This document shows positions 27,088-34,820 of a stretch of DNA of 64,000 nt, piece by piece. Location of the stretch: NCBI RefSeq assembly GCF_001507435.1, contig NZ_LMWH01000278.1, positions 196,342 to 260,341 on the forward strand, given 5' to 3'. A program made the position numbers and the translations under genes. Origin of the DNA: Streptomyces sp. NRRL F-5122 (lineage in GTDB: Bacteria > Actinomycetota > Actinomycetes > Streptomycetales > Streptomycetaceae). Every line of letters starts with the position of its first letter. Position 1 is the first letter of the stretch. The notes below the pieces were generated by a model. It saw nothing but the letters and a program-made list of their open reading frames with translations, did no database searches and had not been told where the DNA came from.

Positions 27088-27570
27088 ATGACGACAACTG
27101 CGGCTTTCGCCTGGGGAAGCAGCCACCTCAAGACAACACCTGCGGACGAGGTGGATCTCGACCCTGCAGAGCGGCTCGCCGTCCAGCAGACCCTGGCCCG
27201 CTACGCCTTCGCCCTGGATCACGGAGATCTGGTGGCGTTGGAGGGCATCCTGACAGAAGACGCCACCTGGACGGCCACGATCGCCGATGAGGTCGAGCAA
27301 GGCCCCTTCGTAGGACGCGCGGCGATTCTCGACCTCGTGCGGAGTGCGACGAAAGAACAAATCGAGCAGCGAAGGCACAACCTCACCAACATGGTCTTCC
27401 ACCGTGCGGACACCGACACGGCAGTGGTGTGGGCCTACCTGATGCTGACGTCGAACGCAGGTGGGAGCCCGACCGTCATATCGACCGGCTTCTACACGTG
27501 CACGCTGCGACACACCGAAGACATGTGGCGCATCAAGAAGCTGTTCGTCGGCCTGGACAACGCCGTATGA
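27088..27570 (+). CDS. SnoaL-like / nuclear transport factor 2-fold protein
   Basis: Protein of 160 residues with an NTF2-like cone fold of the SnoaL_4 type: RLAVQQTLARYAFALDHGDL, then EDATWTATIADEVEQG, FVGRAAILDLVRS, the strand block QRRHNLTNMVFHRAD, TAVVWAYLMLTS, and the closing MWRIKKLFVGLDN. The family includes ring-hydroxylating-dioxygenase small subunits, ketosteroid isomerase-like and scytalone-dehydratase-like enzymes. The Asp and His that would act in catalysis are present (DHGD, RHN), but the activity cannot be assigned. ATG at 27088 has no strong ribosome site. An SDR remnant lies just after it on the other strand. Confidence 0.75.
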   Translation: MTTTAAFAWGSSHLKTTPADEVDLDPAERLAVQQTLARYAFALDHGDLVALEGILTEDATWTATIADEVEQGPFVGRAAILDLVRSATKEQIEQRRHNLTNMVFHRADTDTAVVWAYLMLTSNAGGSPTVISTGFYTCTLRHTEDMWRIKKLFVGLDNAV

Positions 27571-27633
27571 AGTGCATCGGCTGGTGCGCGCGACGGGCCC
27601 TCGGCCCAAGGTGGCGGCGCCGCACAGGATGAC

Positions 27634-27880
27634 TCAGTGCGGCCAGGGGGCGGTGCCGCCGTCGACACCGAGGGTCATGCCGGTGACGTAGCCGGCGCGG
27701 TCGCTCAGGAACCAGGCGGCACCCTCTGCGATCTCGTCCGGTCGGCCGGGGCGACCGAAGGCGGCGAGGGAACTGAGGCGATCTCGGAGGGGCTGCGCGC
27801 CCCTTCGGCTCCGTCGCCGTACGCCTCTGCGACGCGCACTCCCAGGGCGGCCCCGCCGACGACAACGGCATCGCGAGACG
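27634..27880 (-). pseudogene. Short-chain dehydrogenase remnant, internally deleted
   Basis: The last 50 codons of an SDR are clear: LAAFGRPGRPDEIAEGAAWF then LSDRAGYVTGMTLGVDGGTA, ending PWPH-stop at 27636-27634. Just upstream another frame reads DAVVVGGAALGVRVAEAYG, like the N-terminal nucleotide-binding GG-x-x-x-G-x-G region. The catalytic Ser-Tyr-Lys part between them is missing, so a deletion of roughly 170 codons left a non-functional scar. Confidence 0.65.
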
Positions 27881-27882
27881 GC

Positions 27883-28356
27883 TCACCCCTTGCGACCGCG
27901 GCCGACCAACCACGCCGTGAGGGCCACACCTGCGGTCGCCAGCAGCAGGTTGCGGTTGTCCCGCGCCATCCGTGCGCCCTGAGCGGTCTTCTGCTGCACC
28001 GGTTCGGGGGCCTTGTGCTGCCACAGATCGGTGGCCACCGCGCGGGACTGACCGACGGCCTGTGCAGTCCTGTCCTTCACCGGAGCGGGCAGCTTGTCCT
28101 CAAGGTGCTGGGCGGCCTGCGCTGCCCTTTCCTTCAGCTCCCCGGCCTTGACCGCAGCCTGCTCCTTCAGCTCGCCTGCCCTGGCGGTGACTTGCTCCCT
28201 CACCGCTGTCGCTTTCTCCTGGGCACGTGCCTTGACATCGGTCCTGGCCGCGAGGGCCTCGACCGTCAGGCCGAGCTCCTCGCGGGTCTGCTCGACCTGC
28301 TGGCGCAGCTCCTCGGTGCCGGCGGCGGTGGGCTTGTCGTGGGGCGGTTGGGTCAT
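27883..28356 (-). CDS. DUF3618-domain membrane-anchored coiled-coil protein
   Basis: Protein of 157 residues. The N-terminus carries the DUF3618 signature, GTEELRQQVEQTREELGLTV-EALAARTDVKAR. A long Ala/Lys/Glu-rich helix (KEQAAVKAGELKERAAQAAQ) follows, then a C-terminal membrane segment NLLLATAGVALTAWLVGRG. The role of the family is unknown. It nearly always follows a holin-X-type membrane protein, as here, where its ATG overlaps the stop of the upstream gene by four bases. The pair is usually seen in stress-responsive loci of Streptomyces. Confidence 0.85.
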   Translation of the reverse strand: MTQPPHDKPTAAGTEELRQQVEQTREELGLTVEALAARTDVKARAQEKATAVREQVTARAGELKEQAAVKAGELKERAAQAAQHLEDKLPAPVKDRTAQAVGQSRAVATDLWQHKAPEPVQQKTAQGARMARDNRNLLLATAGVALTAWLVGRGRKG

Positions 28357-28790
28357 CGGTGCACGCTCTCCTTGATCTCGGCCACATCGGCCTTCACGTT
28401 CTCAACCGTCTGCGCCGGTGCAGGCGGTGAGGCCTGGGCAACCCGCTTCTTCCCGCTCCTGGCCATCACCGCGGTGATCACACCCAGCACTGCAGTGACG
28501 ATCAGAGCCGCGGCCCACACCGGCAACAGGAGCGCCAGCGCGGCGATCACAGTCGCCACCAGCGCTTGCAGCGTAAGGAAGCCGACCAATCCGGCTCCGC
28601 CGAACAGGCCACCCCCCTTGCCGAAGCGCTTGGCCTTCTCCTTCATCTCCGCCTGCGCCAGGCGCATTTCACCGCGCACCAGTTCCGCCAGCTGCTGCGA
28701 CGCCCTCTGCACCAACTCGCTCACCGGCTCCTGGCCGGAGGTACGCGGGCTGTGGTCGGTCCCGGGCGACTGCGGCTGCGTGCTCGACAC
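28353..28790 (-). CDS. Holin-X-type (phage_holin_3_6-like) membrane protein
   Basis: Protein of 145 residues. A soluble helix ELVQRASQQLAELVRGEMRL-AQAEMKEKAKR, the family signature, is followed by two adjacent membrane helices (GFLTLQALVATVIAALALLL and WAAALIVTAVLGVITAVMA) and a charged tail. Despite the name, actinobacterial members are cellular proteins and no lysis cassette is present. GTG at 28790 is preceded by GGGAGGTGA; an upstream ATG at 28841 lacks such a site. It is translationally coupled to the DUF3618 gene. Confidence 0.82.
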   Translation of the reverse strand: MSSTQPQSPGTDHSPRTSGQEPVSELVQRASQQLAELVRGEMRLAQAEMKEKAKRFGKGGGLFGGAGLVGFLTLQALVATVIAALALLLPVWAAALIVTAVLGVITAVMARSGKKRVAQASPPAPAQTVENVKADVAEIKESVHR

Positions 28791-29095
28791 GGCGGTCACC
28801 TCCCGTCCATCTCGTTCTACGGGCCGGGCACTCCGACCCATTCACCGGGCGCGGGTACCCCGAACGCCGAAGTTCAGGGCAGGCGCGCAGCCGGCGCGAC
28901 AAATCGTCTTGCGGAGCGCCACCGACGTAGTGGCGCACGGCACGCCCACGTCCGCCGTCAGCGGAGGTCCCCTCCCTTGGGAGGTACAAGCCTCCAGCCC
29001 GACAACAACCGCTTGGACTGCGGTTATCCCGAGCCTTGCGTCCGTCGCCAAGCAGCCCGACTGTCGGGATCAGTCCGTCACCTGCTGCGCGACGG

Positions 29096-29888
29096 TCACG
29101 ATTCGTCCAGTCGACGCAGGTCTTCCTCATCCCACTTCTGTGTGTCGCGCGGCTCGGTGTAGGGCTCCTTGTCCGCCGGCAGACCGCCGGCGATCGCCCG
29201 CTGCCGTACGGTCTCGGCGTCGAACTCCAGGCCGAGAAGGACCGCCGGGTTGCTCATCCACAGCCAGATCAGGAAGACGATGACGCCGGCCATGGTGCCG
29301 TAGGTCTTGTTGTACGAGGCGAAGGGCCGTGCCGGCCCGACGGGCCGGCGCGCCGGTGAAGACGACGATCTTCCAGACCGGGCGGCCTTCCGGCATGTCG
29401 TACACCCGGTTGGCAGCGCGGATGAATACGGCCACATACCCCGAGGCCGACCACACCGCCAGGACGACACCGACCACCGCCATGATCGACCCGATCCCGG
29501 CGTTGTTCTGCAACTGCGAGACGGCCGCCGTGATGATGTCGCGAGCGGAGCCCGGAGTGAACTGCTCGAGGTTGTTCAGCGCCGAGTCCGTGGTGGACTT
29601 GCCGGTGAGACCGAGCAGGGACACCAGGACCAGCAGAGCCGGGAACAGCGACAACAGTCCGTAGTACGTGAGTGCCGCGGCCCGATCGGTCATTTCGTCG
29701 TCCTTGAACTCCCGCAGGCCGCCCTTCAGCACCGCCCCCCATGCCTTCTTCGGCCACTGCGTCGGCGTATCCGGTGCGCGCAGCTCGACCGCGGGCCCGG
29801 GGCCCACCTCCTCGGGCGGCGGGACCTCACGTTCCGAGGCCTCGTCGTGGCCGGGGTGCTCCTTTCGCCCTGGAAGATGCAGCTTCAT
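29096..29888 (-). pseudogene. YihY/BrkB-family membrane protein with internal deletion and frameshift
   Basis: From ATG 29888 the frame gives a normal YihY start: FKDDEMTDRAAALTYYGLLS-LFPALLVLVSLLGL, then SGYVAVFIRAANRVYDMPEG-RPVWK. At this point the family has about 90-100 more residues with two membrane helices. Here only IVVFTGAPAR is left before the frame is lost around 29340-29360. The other frame then resumes with FASYNKTYGTMAGVIVFLIW-LWMSNPAVLLGLEFDAE and a normal C-terminus ending at 29096. The product cannot be a working YihY protein. Deletion between short GC-rich repeats (GCCGG-CGCGCCGG) is a plausible cause. Confidence 0.75.
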
Positions 29889-30133
29889 GGCCGCCGAGTA
29901 CCCCCGAAGACCCACTTCGTCACACGGTTGATGCAGCCGCGGTCCATGAACGTCCCCGCTGAGGCGCACCCCGGTCCGCTGGCTCAGTGGTGCGTAGATG
30001 TGGGTGGTCGTTCTCCCTGCGCGCCTTGGTACCGGCGGTCATTCGCCGTCTCGCTCAGGTCGACGGGGCCGGTTTACGAACTACTTCCCCGCTGGGGCGG
30101 GTCACCTGGCTGGTGAACCGCCGTGCGGCAGCG

Positions 30134-30406
30134 TCAGGCCGCATCGATGTGCTGAGCGGTCGGCCCAGCCGGACTGTTCTCGACGGCGGACGCGCCGGCG
30201 TCGTGTACCAGCCACAGGTGACGTCGCCGGGCGCGGCGCGGCGTCCTCGGCCCGGCCGACAACCGGTTCTCGATGTGGTCCATGGCGTACAGCAGCACAC
30301 CCAGGACGGGCAGCAGCAACACGGCGACAACTATCACAGCCCAGTTCCCTCCCGGTGGGTGGCATCGGTCGGGTTCCCCCCAGGGCTCGGTCAACAGCCG
30401 ATCCAT
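30134..30406 (-). CDS. Small single-span membrane protein
   Basis: Protein of 90 residues with one membrane helix, NWAVIVVAVLLLPVLGVLLY, then AMDHIENRL, a basic stretch PRTPRRARRRHLWLVHD and an acidic/polar tail. The basic flank after the helix predicts an outside N-terminus and cytosolic tail. No known domain. The hydropathy and conserved-looking start support a real gene, although its GC-rich coding strand overlaps other open frames. It is divergent from corA. Confidence 0.55.
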   Translation of the reverse strand: MDRLLTEPWGEPDRCHPPGGNWAVIVVAVLLLPVLGVLLYAMDHIENRLSAGPRTPRRARRRHLWLVHDAGASAVENSPAGPTAQHIDAA

Positions 30407-30504
30407 GTGCAGATTTTGTGCCCACGAGGTGTAGATGGCGTTCGGCTGGTGGGGCTGCTCGCTGCCTGTGCATGGAACGTGGCGGTGGAAGCACCCGAGA
30501 GGGC

Positions 30505-31494
30505 GTGGAGTGTGTGATCTACCGGGAGCAGACGGGCGAGTGCGAGAAGGTCGACGTCCGGAGGGAGGACGGAGGATGCCAGGACAGCCTCGACCGCCTG
30601 GCGGTGCTCAAGCCCGACGAGTTCGCTTGGATCCGGATGGCCGACCCCCGCGAGGACGACCTGGAGCGGCTGGGCAAGTACCTGCAACTGCATCCTCTGG
30701 CGATCGAGGACGCCGTCCAAGCGCACCAGAGGCCGAAGCAGGAACGCTACGGTGACGTGCTGTCGGTCGCCGTGAAGACGCTGTGGTTCGTCGAGCAAAC
30801 CGCTGATGTGGAAACCGGCGAGGTGATGATCTTCCTCGGCCCGTCCTTCGCGCTGACCGTCCGCCACGGCGCACTCGATCCGACCGTGGAGGCGGCCGGC
30901 CGGCTGGAAGACGCCCCGCAATCGGCACGGCTCGGACCGGTGAGCGTCCTGCACACGGTCATAGACGTGATCGTCGACGCCTATATGCAGGCGGCGGCCC
31001 AGGTCCGTGCGGACCTCACCGACCTGGAACGGTGTGTGTTCTCACCCGCCCGCGAGGACCTGACCGAGCAGATCTACACGCTCAAGCGGGAAGTGGTCGA
31101 GTTCCGCGACGCCGTCGGACCTCTGGTCCCCGTTGTGCAGCAGTTCACCGCGCCGTATGACGACTGGCCGCGGCAGATGGGGCCGTACTTCCGCGACGTC
31201 GCCGACCACCTCACTCGCACCGACACCGAAGTCCGCGCCCTGGACGACCTGCTCGGCTCAGTCCTCGACGCCCACCTGGCGAAGGTGGGCATCCGGCAGA
31301 ACGACGACATGCGCCGCATCAGCGCATGGGCAGCCATCCTGGCCATCCCCACCCTGATCGCCGGCATCTACGGCATGAACTTCGCCCACATGCCAGAACT
31401 GGACTGGCGCTACGGCTATCCGTGCGCGCTGGCCGCGATGGCCCTCGGGGCGGGACTGCTGTACCGGGCCTTCCGCCGAAACGGCTGGCTCTGA
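30505..31494 (+). CDS. corA: CorA-family Mg2+/Co2+ transporter
   Basis: Divalent-cation channel of about 329 residues. The soluble N-terminal domain includes FAWIRMADPREDDLERLGKY and LHPLAIEDAVQAHQRPK, a CorA hallmark. A long stalk helix carries DNA spelling VFSPAREDLTEQIYTLKREV. Two C-terminal membrane helices follow, the first ending in YGMNF, the GMN selectivity signature, and the loop HMPELDWRYGYP. The start is uncertain among GTG 30505, GTG 30514 (ribosome site GAGAGG about eight bases upstream) and ATG 30472. It is expected to work as a pentamer in the membrane. No Mg riboswitch was recognised upstream. Confidence 0.87.
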   Translation: MECVIYREQTGECEKVDVRREDGGCQDSLDRLAVLKPDEFAWIRMADPREDDLERLGKYLQLHPLAIEDAVQAHQRPKQERYGDVLSVAVKTLWFVEQTADVETGEVMIFLGPSFALTVRHGALDPTVEAAGRLEDAPQSARLGPVSVLHTVIDVIVDAYMQAAAQVRADLTDLERCVFSPAREDLTEQIYTLKREVVEFRDAVGPLVPVVQQFTAPYDDWPRQMGPYFRDVADHLTRTDTEVRALDDLLGSVLDAHLAKVGIRQNDDMRRISAWAAILAIPTLIAGIYGMNFAHMPELDWRYGYPCALAAMALGAGLLYRAFRRNGWL

Positions 31495-31698
31495 AGCCCC
31501 GAACCGCCCCTCCCCTCAGCCGCCGGCCGAACCGCCGCCGCCGGTCGTCGAGTCCCGCATGACCGCCGGGCAGCTACCGGAGTCCGCCTGCACTGAGGCC
31601 GTACGCGTTCGGTCGAGTGGCTCTGCACCGCCGGCATCGCCACCTCCGCCGCGAGGATCGCAGAGGCTCTACGCCGCCGTACACACCGCAGGCGCCAG

Positions 31699-31747
31699 GA
31701 GGGTCCGGCCGGGTCGGTAGGACCGGGCCGGACCCTCTGGTCAAGCA
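31699..31747. terminator. Bidirectional terminator between corA and the GH64 gene
   Basis: Perfect 12-bp stem GAGGGTCCGGCC / GGCCGGACCCTC with a 25-base loop between convergent genes. Confidence 0.7.
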
Positions 31748-31783
31748 ATCAGCATGTGTTCGGCGTCCGCGCCACCGGAGCAG

Positions 31784-33142
31784 CTACCAGCCGACGGCGA
31801 CCAGGAGCCATTGCGGGTTGGCGTGGGAGATGAAGGAGGACTGGCCGGCCACGTCGTCATACGGGAAGCCGTAGGCGAGGCGGTTGATGGCGTTGTCGTG
31901 CCAGAACTTGGCGTAGTAGTTCGCCGGTGCCGCGTTGTAGAACTGGGCCGGGTCGGACTGCTGGGAGGCCGGCAGGGTGGCGACGTGGCGGTTGAGGGCG
32001 GCGCACATGTCCGGGTTGCCTGCCAGTGAGGCGGCGCAGCCGAAGATGTCGGACGTGGCCGCGTTCACGCCCACTGACTGCGCGTAGGCGGTGAAGTAGT
32101 TCGCGTTGGCACCGCCCGCGCGGAAGCTCGGGTCGCTGCCGGGCGCGATGATCCGGTACGGGGCCTGGGTCTGGGCCAGCACCTTGAAGGGGGCCGGAAC
32201 TGCGTCGGTGAAGCGCTGGAAGGTGGTGGCGCGGTCCTCGGCGAAGGTCTGCCGGTTCTCGCCGACCTCGACGTCGTAACCGTCCTTGGTGTGCAGGCGC
32301 ATGGCCAGCTTCAGGCCGAAGGCGTCGACCCGGGTGGTGTTGCCGTTGAAGACGTTGTTGCCGACCGTGAACTCGATGAAGTCGTAGTACGGGCCGTTGG
32401 GTGATCCGAGATAGAAGTACATGCGGCCGGCGGAGTTGGCCGGCATGTCGAGATAGGGCTGCTCGGCGATGGAGTGCACCTGGCCGTTGAAGCTCCAGTA
32501 CACCTGGCTGTCGGGGTATTTGCCGTTGGTCCGGTTGAGGATCTTCACCTCGACGGCGTTGCTCGCCGGAGGTATGTCGCTGGTACTGCCCCAGAAGTCG
32601 TCCGGCGGGGTGGTGGTGCCACCGGGGCCGTAGACCTGGAACTCCCACAGGGAGTAGCCGTAGGGGGTGCCCCGCGCGGTGCCGTAGATGCGGACGTAAC
32701 GGCCGCTGCCGGTGACGGCGATGTTCTGGGTTCCGCCGGTGGCGGTGGTGGTGGAGTGGACGGTGGTCCAGTTGTTGGCGTCGGTGGAGGTCTGGATCTG
32801 GAAGGCCGTCGCGTAGGCGGCCTCCCAGTTCAGAGTGACGCGGCTGAGCTGCTGGACGGACCCGAGGTCGACCCGTAGCCACTGCGGGTCGGAGAAGGCC
32901 GAGGACCAACGGGTGCCGATGTTGCCGTCGACCGCCGCGCTTGCGGGGAAGGTTCCGTTCTCGGTCGAGGAGGCGGTGGCAGGCTTGCCCTGGGACAGCA
33001 ACTGGTCGGCGGCGCGTGCCGGTGACGGTGCGAGGACTGCGAGGAAGGCGGCGATCAGGGCGACGACCAGGCCGAGTACCGCGCGTGAGCGTGCGGCGCC
33101 GGCTGGTGGTCTGCGGGTGAATGCGCTGGCGGAACTCTGCAT
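31784..33142 (-). CDS. Secreted GH64 beta-1,3-glucanase with F5/8-type carbohydrate-binding domain
   Basis: Extracellular enzyme of 452 residues. A Sec signal (RAVLGLVVALIAAFLAVLAP, cleavage after ARA) is followed by a discoidin/CBM32 domain (about 48-175: ATASSTENGTFPASAAVDGN, WEFQVYGP). A short Thr/Pro linker leads to a GH64 thaumatin-like catalytic domain that starts SNAVEVKILNRTNGKYPDSQ-VYWSFNG and contains RMYFYLGSPNGPYYDFIEFT, RVDAFGLKLAMRLHTKDGYD and EVGENRQTF. The conserved acidic pair (YDFIEF; DVEVGE) is present. GH64 enzymes release laminaripentaose from beta-1,3-glucan such as fungal walls or callose. ATG at 33142 has GAGGAG seven bases upstream. A LacI-type palindrome lies 57 bases upstream. 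Confidence 0.85.
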   Translation of the reverse strand: MQSSASAFTRRPPAGAARSRAVLGLVVALIAAFLAVLAPSPARAADQLLSQGKPATASSTENGTFPASAAVDGNIGTRWSSAFSDPQWLRVDLGSVQQLSRVTLNWEAAYATAFQIQTSTDANNWTTVHSTTTATGGTQNIAVTGSGRYVRIYGTARGTPYGYSLWEFQVYGPGGTTTPPDDFWGSTSDIPPASNAVEVKILNRTNGKYPDSQVYWSFNGQVHSIAEQPYLDMPANSAGRMYFYLGSPNGPYYDFIEFTVGNNVFNGNTTRVDAFGLKLAMRLHTKDGYDVEVGENRQTFAEDRATTFQRFTDAVPAPFKVLAQTQAPYRIIAPGSDPSFRAGGANANYFTAYAQSVGVNAATSDIFGCAASLAGNPDMCAALNRHVATLPASQQSDPAQFYNAAPANYYAKFWHDNAINRLAYGFPYDDVAGQSSFISHANPQWLLVAVGW

Positions 33143-33198
33143 GCGGAGTCTCCTCAAGCCGGTTCGGCGTGCGTGGGGGATGGAGCAACAGCAGACAT

Positions 33199-33210
33199 GA
33201 GAGCGCTCTC
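33199..33210. promoter_or_regulatory. LacI-type palindrome upstream of the GH64 gene
   Basis: Perfect 12-bp palindrome GAGAGCGCTCTC with the central AGCGCT core typical of Streptomyces sugar-responsive LacI repressors such as CebR and BxlR. It differs from the TTGATCGTTCAA type found around the neighbouring LacI gene, so another repressor probably binds here. Confidence 0.55.
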
Positions 33211-33630
33211 TGGGGTTGTAGCCCTATCCATGTTCGCCGTCAACAACTGAAGCCGAAATCAGTCCGGTTACGACGCTGCGGACTCCACGACGCTGATCTC
33301 GGCACAGGTTTCGCGTACAACGCGTCCGTCGCGTTCGGCTTCCGACCGTATGGTTGCCCCAAGCCAGGCGCGTTTTTACATGCCTTGACGTATCCGCTAC
33401 GGGACACCTCATGGCCAGCACAGGCGTCGTCGCAGTCGAACGCGGGGCGCCCCGCCTCGATCGCGCCGTCGAACCGACCCCGGCCGGCGGCTGACAGCTC
33501 GACCCTGGGCCGGCGGAAGCGGTCCGGATACTTCACGGAGGCGATGAACGCCAGTAGGACGCCCTGGGTCACATTCGGCCGTCTTGGGCCGCACGGCTGT
33601 GGTCTGCCCGTCTGGCCTCGACAGCTTCCG
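33211..33630. other. Intergenic region, about 420 bases
   Basis: Divergent space between the GH64 and LacI genes. No gene recognised; open frames present lack motifs and ribosome sites. Confidence 0.35.
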
Positions 33631-33644
33631 TATGAACGATAAAA
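33631..33644. promoter_or_regulatory. Putative LacI autoregulatory operator
   Basis: TATGAACGATAAAA; its reverse complement TTTTATCGTTCATA matches the operator at 40490-40503 (TTTGATCGTTCATA) at 13 of 14 bases. It lies 33 bases before the chosen LacI start. Confidence 0.6.
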
Positions 33645-33676
33645 ATGAGGGTTCCAGCGTGGGTGAGGGAGACAAC

Positions 33677-34795
33677 GTGACAGCCGGTTTCCGCGACGCA
33701 CGTCCGGCGTCTGCGCAGTCCGTGACGATTTCGGACGTCGCCGAGGCGGCGGGCGTGTCTCGGCAGACGGTCTCCAACGTACTCAACGCACCGGACCGGG
33801 TACGCGCGGAGACACGGGAGCGGGTCTCCCGGGTCATCGCCGAACTCGGCTACCACCCCAACCACATGGCGCGCTCCCTGCGGGCGAGTTCGCCCCGCAT
33901 GATCGGCTGTCGCATCCTGCCCGTGCATGCGGAGACGGTGGCGGCCATCCAGGACCGGTTCCTGCACGCGCTCGCCGAGGCCGGACAGCAATGCGACCAT
34001 CATGTGCTGCTCTTCACCGCCGCGGATGCCGACGCGGAGACCGAGCGGTGCACGACTCTGTGGCGCGCGGGCGCCGTGAGCGGCGTGGTGCTCTACGACA
34101 TCACGCCGGACGACGCGCGGGTGAGCCGGCTCACCGCGGCCGGTGTGCCGTTCACGGCATTCGGTCGTACGGCCACCAGCACGGAGCAGTACAGCTGGGC
34201 CGACGTCGACAACGCGGCGGGCGCCGCCGCCGCCATCGACCATCTGGTCGCCGCAGGGCATCGGCGCATCGGCTTCCTGGGCTGGCCCGAGGGGTCCAGT
34301 GTCGGCGATGCCCGGGCACGTGGCTGGCTCACGGCCATGGACCGGCACGGTCTGCTCGCGGGGAGCCACCGCCTCGATGTGCGGGGTGCAGACACGACGT
34401 CGAGCGGCACCCGGCTGATGGCCGAGCTGCTTGACCGACCCGGCCCGCCGACCGCGGTCGTCGCGGCGACCGACACCCTTGCGGTGGGGGCCCTTCACGC
34501 GGTGCGCGACCACGGGCTGATCCCCGGTCGGGACGTCGCCGTGGTGGGCTTCGACGATTCCCCCGCGGCCACGGCGCTCGGGCTGACCAGCGTTCGTCAG
34601 CCGATCGAGGAGGTGGGCCGGCTGGTCATGGCGGAGATGCTGCGGCTCACCGGCCGGACTTCGGGTGCGGACGGTGAGCCACCCACGGAGCCCTTGCACC
34701 TGGTCCTGACACCGGAATTGGTGGTCCGCGCGAGCTCGACACCGCACAAGGATTCACCCTTGTTCGAGCTGGACGCGCACCCTCTGCATCCGTGA
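33677..34795 (+). CDS. LacI-family repressor of the adjacent sugar operon
   Basis: Repressor of 372 residues. The N-terminal helix-turn-helix VTISDVAEAAGVSRQTVSNV-LNAPDRVRAETRERV with hinge helix HPNHMARSLRA is followed by a periplasmic-binding-protein-like sensor domain (IGFLGWPEGSSVGDARARGW, VVAATDTLAVGALHAVRDHG, VAVVGFDDSPAATALGLTSV). GTG at 33677 has GAGGGAGA upstream; ATG at 33632 would start inside the presumed operator. Matching operators stand in front of this gene and of the binding-protein gene at 40265, so it likely represses the importer-GH65 operon and itself until a sugar binds. It is convergent with the end of that operon. Confidence 0.88.
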   Translation: MTAGFRDARPASAQSVTISDVAEAAGVSRQTVSNVLNAPDRVRAETRERVSRVIAELGYHPNHMARSLRASSPRMIGCRILPVHAETVAAIQDRFLHALAEAGQQCDHHVLLFTAADADAETERCTTLWRAGAVSGVVLYDITPDDARVSRLTAAGVPFTAFGRTATSTEQYSWADVDNAAGAAAAIDHLVAAGHRRIGFLGWPEGSSVGDARARGWLTAMDRHGLLAGSHRLDVRGADTTSSGTRLMAELLDRPGPPTAVVAATDTLAVGALHAVRDHGLIPGRDVAVVGFDDSPAATALGLTSVRQPIEEVGRLVMAEMLRLTGRTSGADGEPPTEPLHLVLTPELVVRASSTPHKDSPLFELDAHPLHP

Positions 34796-34820
34796 CGAAC
34801 CGGCACCTGCCGCGGCATCC

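Noticed and set aside
28353..28790. A phage holin, from the family name
   Set aside because: No endolysin or phage context; in actinobacteria this family pairs with DUF3618 and is chromosomal.
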